From G963422565 sp963422565 (GTDB taxonomy: Bacteria > Pseudomonadota > Alphaproteobacteria > MPNO01), in contig OY730228.1 in NCBI GenBank assembly GCA_963422565.1, forward strand, positions 1,922,001-1,986,000: a stretch of DNA of 64,000 bases. The letters are read 5' to 3'. How positions within the stretch are numbered: position 1 is the stretch's first letter; each line of letters opens with the position of its first letter. The notes beneath the pieces are model-generated. The model did no database searches and was not told the DNA's origin. It worked only from the letters and a program-made list of their open reading frames with translations. Positions 25,507-33,940 of the stretch are shown here, one piece after another. Both the position numbers and the translations under genes were made by a program.

Positions 25507-26298
25507 ATGGATCTCGGACTGGGCGGCAAGACGGCGGTCGTGACCGCGGCGAGCGGGGGGCTCGGCGCGGCGGTCGCCGAGGTCCTCGCCGCGGAAGGCG
25601 CGCGGGTGGTCCTGTCGGCCCGCGACCCCGAGAAGCTCGCGCGCGCGGTCGCGGGCATCGCCGAACGGACCGGCGGGGACATCCACGGCGTCGTCGCCGA
25701 CATGGTCGACGCACCGGCGATCGAGCGGATGGTCGCGGATGCGGACGCGCGTTTCGGCGGCATCGACATGGCGATCGCCAACTCGGGCGGCGCGGCGACG
25801 GCCCCCTTCGCGGAGATGACCGACGACGACTGGCGGGCGGCGATGGAGGTCAAGCTGCTCGCCCAGATCCGCTTGGCGCGGGCGGCGTTCAACCGCATGA
25901 CGGCGCGCGGCAAAGGCGGGCGGATCGTCTTCGTCGCCGGGACCCACGGCCGACAGCCCCATGCCCACGCGGTCACCGCCGGGTTCTGCAACGCCGCGCT
26001 GCAGAACGTCTCCAAGGCGCTCGCCGAGGACGGCGGGCCGCACGGCATCCTCTGCAACGTCGTCAACCCGGGTCCGTTCGCGACCGACCGCATGGTCTAT
26101 CTGGCGGAACGGAAGGGGCGTGACGACGGCATCGCCTATCGGGACGCCGTCGCGGCCCTGACCGCCGAGACCGTGCTGAAGCGTTACGGCGAACCGGAGG
26201 AGCTCGCCTGGGCGGTCGCCTTCCTCGTCTCCGACCGGGCGCGCTTCATCACGGGCGCCATGCTCGATGTCGACGGCGGCCAGGTGAAGGCGCTTTAG
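25507..26298 (+). CDS. SDR-fold protein with unconventional active site
   Basis: The 263-residue protein has the SDR Rossmann start VVTAASGGLGAAVAEVLA and the central ANSGG in place of NNAGG, with a family-like C-terminus DRARFITGAMLDVDGG. Where classical SDRs have Ser, Tyr and Lys, the aligned positions are Ala144/Gly145, Ala158 and Asn162, in the stretch VAGTHGRQPHAHAVTAG and FCNAALQNVSK. It may therefore bind NAD(P) without doing standard reductase chemistry, or use another mechanism. It lies 22 bases after the aminotransferase gene. Confidence 0.8.
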   Translation: MDLGLGGKTAVVTAASGGLGAAVAEVLAAEGARVVLSARDPEKLARAVAGIAERTGGDIHGVVADMVDAPAIERMVADADARFGGIDMAIANSGGAATAPFAEMTDDDWRAAMEVKLLAQIRLARAAFNRMTARGKGGRIVFVAGTHGRQPHAHAVTAGFCNAALQNVSKALAEDGGPHGILCNVVNPGPFATDRMVYLAERKGRDDGIAYRDAVAALTAETVLKRYGEPEELAWAVAFLVSDRARFITGAMLDVDGGQVKAL

Positions 26299-26352
26299 TC
26301 CGGACGCCGGGACGCCGAAACGAGAGAATCGCCGGTCGTCCAGGGGCGGGAT

Positions 26353-26382
26353 TTGCCAATTTCCGTCCCGTCCTGCTATGAC
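26353..26382 (+). promoter_or_regulatory. Possible sigma70-type promoter for the ABC importer
   Basis: TTGCCA (26353-26358) and TATGAC (26377-26382) are 18 bases apart, 95 bases before the binding-protein start. The surrounding bases are less GC-rich than average. Plausible but not tested. Confidence 0.35.
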
Positions 26383-26476
26383 GACCCGTCGCAGGGCGAG
26401 CCTGCCGACGATTTGCCGGCGAGATCGGCGGGGCTGGCGCGGGTCGGCCGCAACGACTTCGGGGTTTTGGGAGGAT

Positions 26477-27484
26477 ATGACGATGAAGGGTCTACGGCTT
26501 CCACTCGCTGCGGGGCTACTGTCCTTGGTGGCGCTGGGCGCGGCGCGGGATGCGGACGCGGCCTGCGGCAAGGTGACGATCGCGGAGATGACCTGGGCCT
26601 CGGCGGCAGTCGCGGCGCATGTCGCGGACATCGTCCTCGCGAAGGGCTACGGCTGCGACACCGAGCTGGTGCCCGGCGACACCGTACCGACGGTTACCTC
26701 GATGACCGAGAAGAACGAGCCGGATGTCGCGCCCGAGGTCTGGATCAACTCCGCGCGCGAGGTGGTCGAGGCCGCCGTGAAGGAGGGGCGGCTGACGATC
26801 GCCGGCGAGATCCTGGCGGACGGCGGCGAGGAAGGCTGGTGGGTGCCGGACTATCTGGTGAAGAAGCACCCGGAGCTGACCACGCTCCAGGCAGTCCTCG
26901 AGCGGCCCGACCTGTTCCCCGACAAGGAAGAGCGGGGCAAGGGACGCTTCTACACCTGCCCGGCCGGCTGGGCCTGTCAGATCATCAACGACAATCTCTA
27001 CAAGGCCTATGGCCTGGACAAGGCCGGGTTCACCTTGTTCAACCCGGGCTCGGGAGAGGGGCTGTCCGCCGCGATCGCGAGCGCCTACGTGCGGGAGAAT
27101 CCGATCTTCGCCTATTACTGGGCGCCGACCGCGCTGCTCGGCAAGCATCGGATGGTCAAGCTGGGCGGAATGACGCATGACGCGGCGACCTGGTCCTGCG
27201 TGACCGACAAGGACTGCGCCGACCCGAAACCGAACATGTATCCGAAGTCGATCGTCTATACGGTCGTGACCGCCACCTTCGCCGAGCGGGCGCCCGACGC
27301 GGTCGGGTTCCTGTCGAAATATTCGTGGAAGAACGCGCTGCTCAACGGTCTCCTCGCCTGGAAGGACAAGAACCAGGCGACCTCGCGAGAGACCGCGGAA
27401 CATTTCCTGAAGAACCATGAGGAGGTGTGGAGCGCGTGGGTCTCCGGGGATGTTGCGGCAAAGGTGAAGACGGCTCTCAACTGA
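26477..27484 (+). CDS. proX: Glycine betaine/proline-type ABC transporter substrate-binding protein
   Basis: The 335-residue protein begins with a signal peptide ending near DADAACGKV. The OpuAC-type ligand-binding domain follows, with MTWASAAVAAHVADIVL, LVPGDTVPTVTSM, and Trp-rich segments GWWVPDYLVKK, PAGWACQ and DAATWSCVTD that could form an aromatic cage for a quaternary amine. The CDKDC-like segment and the first mature Cys could form disulfides. It is the periplasmic receptor for the permease and ATPase that follow. SD GGGAGG precedes the ATG at 26477; 26483 is an in-frame alternative. Confidence 0.88.
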   Translation: MTMKGLRLPLAAGLLSLVALGAARDADAACGKVTIAEMTWASAAVAAHVADIVLAKGYGCDTELVPGDTVPTVTSMTEKNEPDVAPEVWINSAREVVEAAVKEGRLTIAGEILADGGEEGWWVPDYLVKKHPELTTLQAVLERPDLFPDKEERGKGRFYTCPAGWACQIINDNLYKAYGLDKAGFTLFNPGSGEGLSAAIASAYVRENPIFAYYWAPTALLGKHRMVKLGGMTHDAATWSCVTDKDCADPKPNMYPKSIVYTVVTATFAERAPDAVGFLSKYSWKNALLNGLLAWKDKNQATSRETAEHFLKNHEEVWSAWVSGDVAAKVKTALN

Positions 27485-27497
27485 CCCGGCATCTGGA

Positions 27498-27534
27498 GCG
27501 GGGGCATGCGGGCGCGTCGCCCGCACGCCCCCGC
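27498..27534 (+). promoter_or_regulatory. Large hairpin between binding-protein and permease genes
   Basis: Arms 27498-27514 and 27518-27534 pair over 17 bases with one mismatch and a 3-base loop. There is no T-run, so simple Rho-independent termination is less likely than mRNA 3'-end protection of the proX message and lowered expression of the downstream permease. It occupies almost the whole gap between the two genes. Confidence 0.55.
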
Positions 27535-27550
27535 CCGGTGAGGGCTTCGC

Positions 27551-28432
27551 GTGTCCGACTGGCTTCACGATTTTCCCACCCTGGACACGGCTGTACTGCG
27601 CAGCCTGCAGAAGTCGATCGACACCGCCTACCGGTCCTTCTCGAGGACTCACGGCGAGGCCATCGAGGCGTTTTTCGATCCTCTACTCTACCTGCTGGTC
27701 GATTTCGAGCGGCTCCTGCTCGGCGCGCCCTGGTGGCTGATCATCGCGGCGATCGCGGGGATCTGCTTCGTGACAAGCCGCCGCTGGTGGCTTACCGCCG
27801 GTGTCGTCGCCGCGTTCTTCGCGATCGGCTATTTCGGCATGTGGGACAATACGATGCGCACCCTCGCCATCATATCCGTCGCCACCGCCATCGCCATCGC
27901 GATCGGCATTCCGACGGGGATCGCGATGGCGCGCTCCGACCGGCTGCAGGCGTTCGTCACGCCGGTCCTCGATGTCATGCAGACGATGCCGATCTTCGTC
28001 TACCTGATCCCGGTGGTGATGCTGTTCGGCCTCGGGAAGGTGCCGGGGCTCATCGCCGTCGTCGTCTACGCCATTCCGCCGGTGATCCGGCTGACCAATC
28101 TCGGCATCCGGCTGGTCGACAAGGAGATTCTGGAAGCTGCCGACGCCTTCGGGGCGGACGGCTGGCGGCGTCTCCTCGGCATCCAGCTCCCGCTCGCGCT
28201 CCCCAACATCATGGCCGGGGTCAACCAGACCATCATGATGGCGCTGTCCATGGTCGTGATCGCGTCCATGATTGGCGTCAAGGGGCTCGGACAGCCCGTG
28301 CTCCAGGCGGTGACCAACCAGTATTTTGCCCTCGGCCTGCTCAACGGCGTTGCCGTCGTCGCGCTCGCGATCGTGTTCGACCGGGTCACGCAGAGCTACG
28401 GCCGGCGGGTTCAGACGGAACGACGGAGGTGA
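27551..28432 (+). CDS. proW: Glycine betaine/proline ABC transporter permease
   Basis: The 293-residue inner-membrane protein has two N-terminal membrane segments and the BPD-type permease core: TPVLDVMQTMPIFVYLIPVV, VVVYAIPPVIRLTNLGIR, and the coupling-helix motif EAADAFGADGWRRLLGIQLP. These are the features of ProW/OpuAB. The GTG at 27551 is the start. The stop is one base before the ATPase start, so expression is coupled. Confidence 0.92.
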   Translation: MSDWLHDFPTLDTAVLRSLQKSIDTAYRSFSRTHGEAIEAFFDPLLYLLVDFERLLLGAPWWLIIAAIAGICFVTSRRWWLTAGVVAAFFAIGYFGMWDNTMRTLAIISVATAIAIAIGIPTGIAMARSDRLQAFVTPVLDVMQTMPIFVYLIPVVMLFGLGKVPGLIAVVVYAIPPVIRLTNLGIRLVDKEILEAADAFGADGWRRLLGIQLPLALPNIMAGVNQTIMMALSMVVIASMIGVKGLGQPVLQAVTNQYFALGLLNGVAVVALAIVFDRVTQSYGRRVQTERRR

Positions 28433-28433
28433 C

Positions 28434-29477
28434 GTGAAAAACGGCTCCGGCATCCATGTCTCAGGCCTCTACAAGGTCTTCGGCAGCAACGAGTCCTCGG
28501 TGATGCCGCTGGTCCATGACGGGATCACCAAACGGGACCTGCTGGACTCCCAGGGTCATGTGCTCGGCCTCCGCGACATCAATCTGAGTATCGCGCCGCG
28601 CCGGATCCAGGTGCTCATGGGGCTCAGCGGTTCGGGGAAGTCGACCCTCGTCCGCCATATCAACCGGTTGATCGATCCCACCGAGGGCGAGGTCCGGATC
28701 GACGGCGAGGACGTTCTCGCCCTCGACAGCGCGGCGCTTCAGAAGCTCCGCCGGTACAAGGTCAGCATGGTCTTTCAGCGCTTCGCGCTGTTCCCCCATC
28801 GGACGGTGTTGGAGAACGTGGCCTACGGCTTGACCATCCAGGGGGTCGAGAAGGCGGCGCGCGCCCAGCGCGCGGAACGGTGGGTGGCGCGCGTCGGGCT
28901 CTCCGGCTACGAGGACTCCTACCCGCACCATCTGTCGGGCGGCATGCAGCAGCGGGTCGGGCTCGCCCGCGCGCTCGCGACCGACGCCGACATCCTGCTG
29001 ATGGACGAGGCCTTCAGCGCGCTCGACCCGCTGATACGCGAGGAGATGCAGGCCCTGCTTCTCGATCTGCAGCAGGAGCTGCACAAGACGATCCTCTTCG
29101 TGACCCACGATCTGGAGGAAGCCATCACCGTCGGCGACCGGATCGCGATCCTGCGCGAAGGCGAGATCGTCCAGAACGGCGATCCGCAGGAGATCGTTCT
29201 GCGCCCGGCCAACGACTACATCGCCGACTTCACCAAGAGCATCAACCGGGGCCGCGTCATCCGCGTCGAGTCGATCATGACGCCGATCGAACCGGGGATG
29301 GAGGGGCCGAGCTGTTCCTCCGACCTGTCGCTCGAGGACGCGCTGCCGCCGGTCACGGCATCGCCCGACGACAGGGCGCGCGTCGTCGACGCCAAGGGCA
29401 AGCCGGTCGGGATGATCTCCGTACAGCGGCTGGTCGCCGCGCTGCGCGGCGATCTGGCGGTGCGGCGACCGGCCTGA
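28434..29477 (+). CDS. proV: Glycine betaine/proline ABC transporter ATP-binding protein
   Basis: The 347-residue ATPase has Walker A GLSGSGKS near residue 63, Q-loop VFQRFALFPHRTV, signature LSGGMQQR, Walker B ILLMDEAFSALDP and the H-loop FVTHDLEEA. As in ProV, an insert before Walker A (SNESSVMPLVHDGITKRDLL) and a C-terminal extension follow the core. The extension is a single CBS-like half rather than the full pair seen in osmosensing ProV/OpuA. GTG start with an AGG-rich site just upstream. It energises import by ProXW. Confidence 0.92.
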   Translation: MKNGSGIHVSGLYKVFGSNESSVMPLVHDGITKRDLLDSQGHVLGLRDINLSIAPRRIQVLMGLSGSGKSTLVRHINRLIDPTEGEVRIDGEDVLALDSAALQKLRRYKVSMVFQRFALFPHRTVLENVAYGLTIQGVEKAARAQRAERWVARVGLSGYEDSYPHHLSGGMQQRVGLARALATDADILLMDEAFSALDPLIREEMQALLLDLQQELHKTILFVTHDLEEAITVGDRIAILREGEIVQNGDPQEIVLRPANDYIADFTKSINRGRVIRVESIMTPIEPGMEGPSCSSDLSLEDALPPVTASPDDRARVVDAKGKPVGMISVQRLVAALRGDLAVRRPA

Positions 29478-29584
29478 GCATCGCCCGACGGAGAGCGCTT
29501 GCGGAACGGAATTCCCGAGCGGCCGGACGGAGAAGCGAACGAAACGGCGATCTCCCGCCGAGCCGGGCGGCCGTATACCGCCGA

Positions 29585-32500
29585 TTACGAAGCCCCGATC
29601 AGCGTTTCGAAATGGGCTGCGGTCCGCGCCGCGGTACGGCGGATCGTCTCCTCCAGGGCCTCGAACGCGGCGCTGCCGGCCGCGCGCGCGATGACCCGTT
29701 CGAGCGCCGGCGCCGCCGTATCGCCGGCGAACGTCTCCGCGACGGTCAGACGCAGGATCCCCTGCAGATTGCGCCAGAGCCTGGCGGCGCCCGCCAGCTC
29801 GTCCGCCGTCCTGGCCTCGACCAGCCCAAGAGCCCCGGCGGCCTCGAGCGCGGCAACGGTATCGGACCTCAGGACATCGGGGAATTCCGCGGCGTGGCGG
29901 AGTTGGAAGAACTGGGCGATGAACTCGACGTCCACCAGCCCCCCCCTCATATGCTTGATCGACCACGCGCCGCAGCCGGGATGCTCCCGCCGCATCCGGG
30001 CACGCATGTCCGCGACCCGAGCGGCCAGCTCGTCGGGGGGACGGGCGGTTCGCAGCACCGCGCCGATGACCGCCGCCAGCCGTTCGCCGAGATCTCCCTC
30101 GGCGCAGATCACCCGGGTCTTGGTCAGCGCCTGATGCTCCCATGTCCAGGCATCGGTGGTCTGATAGCGGGTGAACGCCTCGATCGAGCAGGCGATGGGG
30201 CCCGAATTCCCCGTCGGCCGGAGCCGCATGTCGATGTCGTAGAGCCTGCCGTCCGCCATCGGCGCGGTGACCGCGTTGATAAAGCGCCGGCAGAGCTGCG
30301 CGTAGTACTGGCTGGGCGCGAGCGGCCGGGCGCCGTCGGACCGGGCGGCTTCCGATGCGTGGTCGTAGACGAAGAGCAGGTCGAGATCCGAGCCCACGGT
30401 CATTTCCCGGCCGCCGAGCTTGCCGAAGGCGAGCAGCGCCATCCGCCCGCCGGCAATCCGCCCGTGCACCGCGGCGAACTCCCGCGCGACGACCCGCAGC
30501 AGCGAGCCAAGACAGGTATCGGCGAGCGTCGACAGGGGTAGGCTCGCTTCGACCGGGGACATCACGCCGCGCAGCATGTGGACGCCGATCCGAAAGACCT
30601 TGTCGTTGGCCCAGCGGCGATGGAGATCGAGCGCGTCCTGCATATCTCGCGCCCGCTCCACCAGGGCGGCGAGCTCGGCGCGCATCTCTTCGGGACCGAA
30701 CCCTCGGGCGCAGAACCGGTGGACCGGCGGCCGCCCGGCCGCGGGATCGGGACCGGCGCCATCCGGGGCGTCGGGGCCGCCGGACTCGCCGCTCAACAGG
30801 CCGTCGAGCAGAACCGGGTGACGGCTGAGCCAGTTGGCGAGCCGGGGCGCCGCCCCCATGATCTCGGCGATCAGTTCCAGGAGCCAGGGATTCGCGGCGA
30901 CCAGGGAGAAGAGCTGGACCCCGGCAGGCAGGCGCGACAGGAAGTCGTTGAAGCGGAGCAGCGCCGCATCCGGGTCGGGCGATGCGGAGAACGCCGCGAG
31001 GACGGCCGGCACGAGCTCGGTCAGCAGCTCGCGCGCCCGGGCGCTCCGCATGGCGCGGTATCGCCCGGCATGCCAGACCCGGATCATGGTGGAGACCCGG
31101 GCGGGGTCGGAATACCCCATCTCGGCAAGGGTCTCGAGCGTGTCGGGGTCGTGGTCGCCGCCGGTGAATACGAGGTTGCCCGGACCCGAAAGCGCGGGCT
31201 TGTCCTCGAAGAGCGCCGCATAGTGACGCTCGACCGTCCTGAGATGCCGCGTCAGAGCCTCCGAGAACGCCCCGGCGGAGGCATGGCCCAGAAAGGCGGC
31301 GAGCCGGGCCAGCCCGTCCGCGTCGGGCGGCAGGCTGTGCGTCTGGTTGTCCGCGATCATCTGGAGGCGGTGCTCGACCCTGCGGAGGAACCGGTAGGCG
31401 GCCTTGAGATCCCTCGCCGCGGCGGCGGCGATATGACCGGCGGCGGCGAGCCTGTCCAGCGCCTCGGCGGTGCCGCGCACGCGGAGCGCGGTATTGCGGC
31501 CGCCCCAGATGAGCTGCTGCGTTTGGGCGAAGAACTCGATCTCGCGGATACCGCCACGGCCGAGCTTGATATTGTGGGACTCGACGGCGATCCGGCCGCC
31601 GCCGCGATGGGCGTCGATCTGCCGCTTGATGGACTGGATGTCCTGGATCGCCGCGAAATCGAGATTGCGCCGCCACATGAACGGGGCCAGCGTATCGAGG
31701 AACGCGCGCCCGGCCTCCATGTCCCCGGCGACCGGCTGCGCCTTCAACATGGCGGCGCGCTCCCAATTTTGACCTGCGCTCTCGTAATAGATCTCGGCGG
31801 CCCGCACCGACAGCGCCGGCGGCGTCGATCCCGGATCGGGGCGCAGCCGCAGATCGGTGCGAAACACGTAGCCGTCGGCGGTGCGCTCCTCCATCAGCGA
31901 GACGAGGTTGCGCGCGAGCCGGGTGAACAGAGTCTGGATCGCGGTCTTGCCGGTATGCGGGACCCTGTCCTCGTCGAAGAGCAGGATCAGATCGACATCG
32001 CTCGAATAGTTGAGCTCGCCGGCGCCGAGCTTGCCCATCCCGAGCACGATGAGCCCCGAGCCTCGATCCGGCCGGTTCGGATCCGGAAGGTCGAGCTCGC
32101 CGCCGCTCGCCAGCCGCAGCAGCAGATGCCGGCAGCTCGCGCCCAGGGCCGCAGACGCGAATTCCGACAGCGCCCCGGTGACCCGCTCAAGCGGCCAGAC
32201 CGAGGCGATGTCGGCGAGCGCGATCGCCGCCGCGGCGCGGCGCTTGGCCGAGCGCAGCCGCTTCATGACCTCCTTCGCGGACTCCGCGGCGATCTCCGAG
32301 TCGGCGCGCACCGCGCTCAACGCCGCGGCGCAGGCCGCCTCCGGCCCCTCCTCCAACAGCCTGCGGGCGAAGCGCGGGTCGGAGATCAGGACGTTCGCCA
32401 GGAACGGGCTGTTGCCGAATACCGCCGCCAGAAGCGCCGAGCCGACCGGGTCGTCCAGCACCGCATGGGCGAAGTCCCCGACCGAGGCGTCCCGGTCGCG

Positions 32501-32614
32501 CCCGGCGGCGTCCCGCCACCGGTCCAGACGGACGCGGAGCGCCTCGGCATCGCCGGGGGCGGGCAGCGGGGCCGCATTGTTCCGCCAGATATCGGCAATT
32601 CCGATCACCCGCAC
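29585..32614 (-). CDS. glnE: Bifunctional glutamine synthetase adenylyltransferase/adenylyl-removing enzyme
   Basis: The 1009-residue product has the two nucleotidyltransferase domains of GlnE. The first has LNYSSDVDLILLFDED and KLGRGGIREIEFFAQ; the second has MTVGSDLDLLFVYDHA and a RGGLVDVEFIAQFFQLRHA segment. PII-binding linker sequence lies between. GlnE adenylylates and de-adenylylates glutamine synthetase according to nitrogen status. The GTG at 32614 is the chosen start. The left end of an IS element lies only about 58 bases upstream, so the native promoter is either very close or has been displaced. Confidence 0.95.
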   Translation of the reverse strand: MRVIGIADIWRNNAAPLPAPGDAEALRVRLDRWRDAAGRDRDASVGDFAHAVLDDPVGSALLAAVFGNSPFLANVLISDPRFARRLLEEGPEAACAAALSAVRADSEIAAESAKEVMKRLRSAKRRAAAAIALADIASVWPLERVTGALSEFASAALGASCRHLLLRLASGGELDLPDPNRPDRGSGLIVLGMGKLGAGELNYSSDVDLILLFDEDRVPHTGKTAIQTLFTRLARNLVSLMEERTADGYVFRTDLRLRPDPGSTPPALSVRAAEIYYESAGQNWERAAMLKAQPVAGDMEAGRAFLDTLAPFMWRRNLDFAAIQDIQSIKRQIDAHRGGGRIAVESHNIKLGRGGIREIEFFAQTQQLIWGGRNTALRVRGTAEALDRLAAAGHIAAAAARDLKAAYRFLRRVEHRLQMIADNQTHSLPPDADGLARLAAFLGHASAGAFSEALTRHLRTVERHYAALFEDKPALSGPGNLVFTGGDHDPDTLETLAEMGYSDPARVSTMIRVWHAGRYRAMRSARARELLTELVPAVLAAFSASPDPDAALLRFNDFLSRLPAGVQLFSLVAANPWLLELIAEIMGAAPRLANWLSRHPVLLDGLLSGESGGPDAPDGAGPDPAAGRPPVHRFCARGFGPEEMRAELAALVERARDMQDALDLHRRWANDKVFRIGVHMLRGVMSPVEASLPLSTLADTCLGSLLRVVAREFAAVHGRIAGGRMALLAFGKLGGREMTVGSDLDLLFVYDHASEAARSDGARPLAPSQYYAQLCRRFINAVTAPMADGRLYDIDMRLRPTGNSGPIACSIEAFTRYQTTDAWTWEHQALTKTRVICAEGDLGERLAAVIGAVLRTARPPDELAARVADMRARMRREHPGCGAWSIKHMRGGLVDVEFIAQFFQLRHAAEFPDVLRSDTVAALEAAGALGLVEARTADELAGAARLWRNLQGILRLTVAETFAGDTAAPALERVIARAAGSAAFEALEETIRRTAARTAAHFETLIGAS

Positions 32615-32658
32615 CGCCCCCCCGATATCGCGCGTCCAGGCTGCGGTCCGGTAGGGCG

Positions 32659-32667
32659 GAGGTCAAG
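32659..32667 (+). repeat. Direct repeat GAGGTCAAG flanking the IS (second copy 33779-33787)
   Basis: The nine bases are identical on both sides of the element and similarity continues for a few bases (ACCG versus CCCG). This suggests a target-site duplication made on insertion. Confidence 0.45.
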
Positions 32668-32680
32668 ACCGTGTCCTGGT

Positions 32681-33628
32681 TCAGGACATATGAGACGGGA
32701 GGGTTTCTTTGGCTGTGCGATTGGCAAGGTACTCGGCGGGGGTTTGTCCGCCGAGTGCCTGGTGTGGTCTGAAGGTGTTGAACTCCTCGGCGAAGGCGTC
32801 GAGCCATTGGTTGATGTCGTCGAGGTCGTCGTTGGGGAGGTCCCATATGGCGTAGAGCTCGTATCGCCATGCGCCGTTGTTGCGCTCGACATGGTCGTTG
32901 AGCTTGGGCGACCGGGGCGGGAGTTCGAGGAGTGCGATGCCGCGGCGCTGGCATTCGGTCTCGAAGTCGGCCTTGAACTCGGCGCCTCCATCGACCTGGA
33001 TGGCCTCGATGGGGAAGGGCATGTGGTCCCGGAGCTTGTCGAGGAAGCGCTTGGCGTTGTGGGCGGTGGCGCGTCTCCAGGCCTGTGCGCAGGTCCACTT
33101 GGCGACGGGGTCGTGTGCGGTGAACTGCTTGATGGCGGGCCGTCCGGGGTGGGTCGAGATGGTGAGGGTGTCGAGCTGGACGATCTCGCCGGGGCTTGTG
33201 GGCTTGCGGCCTTTGGGCAGGCGTCTGGCGTAGGGCCTGACGCGCCTTGCGGCGCGCGGCCCGTTGCGGCGCAGGATGGGCGCCGGGGTGACCGCGCCGC
33301 GCTCCATGAGGCTCTTGAGGATGCGGCCTGTCGTGCTCTCGCTGACCCGGTATCCCTGGCGTTGGAGCAGGAGGGCGATCTTGGCCTTGCCCCACATCGG
33401 GTAGTCCTGACGCAAGTCCCTGACCGCTGCGACCAGCGCCGGCGTCCAGTCCGACCGGCGCACCCGCCGCGGCCGGCGCGAGCGCGGCTCGGCGCGCGTC
33501 CGCCAGCGGTACAGGGTGGCGCGGGACACGCCGACCGCTTCGGCCGCCTCTGCGGCGGTCAAGCCCTTGTCCCGCGCGCGCTGCCAGCGGGCCAGAACGT
33601 CGCGCCTGTGCGCCGCTCCGCGGCGCAC
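32681..33628 (-). CDS. IS481-like DDE transposase (integrase core)
   Basis: The 315-residue protein has an N-terminal helix-turn-helix (GLTAAEAAEAVGVSRATLYRW) and a second HTH region DYPMWGKAKIALLLQRQG. The rve catalytic core has Asp in IVQLDTLTI, Asp in IQVDGGAEF and Glu in NDHVERNNG, the complete DDE triad. The C-terminus FNTFRPHQALGGQTPAEYL is typical of IS481/IS3-type enzymes. The start is GTG inside a perfect palindrome, which may restrain translation; upstream in-frame starts are not convincing. Apparently intact. Confidence 0.88.
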   Translation of the reverse strand: MRRGAAHRRDVLARWQRARDKGLTAAEAAEAVGVSRATLYRWRTRAEPRSRRPRRVRRSDWTPALVAAVRDLRQDYPMWGKAKIALLLQRQGYRVSESTTGRILKSLMERGAVTPAPILRRNGPRAARRVRPYARRLPKGRKPTSPGEIVQLDTLTISTHPGRPAIKQFTAHDPVAKWTCAQAWRRATAHNAKRFLDKLRDHMPFPIEAIQVDGGAEFKADFETECQRRGIALLELPPRSPKLNDHVERNNGAWRYELYAIWDLPNDDLDDINQWLDAFAEEFNTFRPHQALGGQTPAEYLANRTAKETLPSHMS

Positions 33629-33638
33629 AGGCGCGACG
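33598..33638. repeat. Perfect 19-bp palindrome over the transposase start
   Basis: Arms 33598-33616 and 33620-33638 are perfectly complementary around a 3-base loop. The palindrome covers the transposase start codon and its first codons. In the mRNA it would bury the initiation site in a very stable stem, a plausible brake on transposase synthesis. Confidence 0.75.
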
Positions 33639-33687
33639 CAAGAGCGGCTCCTCGTGTAACCTGACGAGGCAGGCCAATCACCTGTAT

Positions 33688-33739
33688 GGGGGTCTCCTCC
33701 AAGCCGCTCGTTTCAGCACCAACGGCTTCGGAGACCCCC
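33688..33739. repeat. Second inverted repeat in the IS upstream region
   Basis: GGGGGTCTCC at 33688-33697 pairs with its complement at 33730-33739, and AAGCCG (33701) pairs with CGGCTT (33723) inside. It lies between the IS terminal repeat and the transposase start; a role as transposase binding site or translational shield from outside transcription is possible. Confidence 0.5.
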
Positions 33740-33940
33740 AAACCGCTTTCAAGCGGGCCGTCTCATATCTGTATGAACGAGGTCAAGCCCGCGAGCATCG
33801 CCCACTCGCGCCCCTTGCTGTGAAAACACGCCCTGCGATCCCCCAGGAAAGGCCGTCCCGACCGACGCGGCTCACTTTCATGCCGGCGGAGCGGCTACCA
33901 TGTCGGTTTGGGGGAGAGGGGGCGAAATGCCCGGCCCCGG

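Larger units (their letters stand above)
32672..33778 (-). mobile_element. IS481-like insertion sequence
   Basis: The element contains one transposase gene and related ends: ATATGAGACGG at 32688-32698 is repeated inverted at 33758-33768, and GTTCA lies a few bases outside each copy (32679 side and 33774-33778 side). The same nine bases GAGGTCAAG flank the element directly at 32659-32667 and 33779-33787, consistent with a target duplication, although the left copy is a few bases away from the apparent terminal repeat, so the exact ends are uncertain. It is inserted between glnE and the helicase gene, transposase in the glnE direction. Confidence 0.7.

Noticed and set aside
28461..31766. A 1101-codon reverse frame across proV and glnE
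   Set aside because: It has no recognisable domains and overlaps proV antisense and glnE in another frame, both with complete motifs.
30578..33664. Long forward frame across glnE and the transposase
   Set aside because: Shadow of two genes with clear catalytic motifs on the other strand.
32659..33787. GAGGTCAAG as proven target-site duplication
   Set aside because: The left copy is several bases away from the best terminal repeat alignment, so the exact IS ends and duplication length cannot be fixed from one copy.
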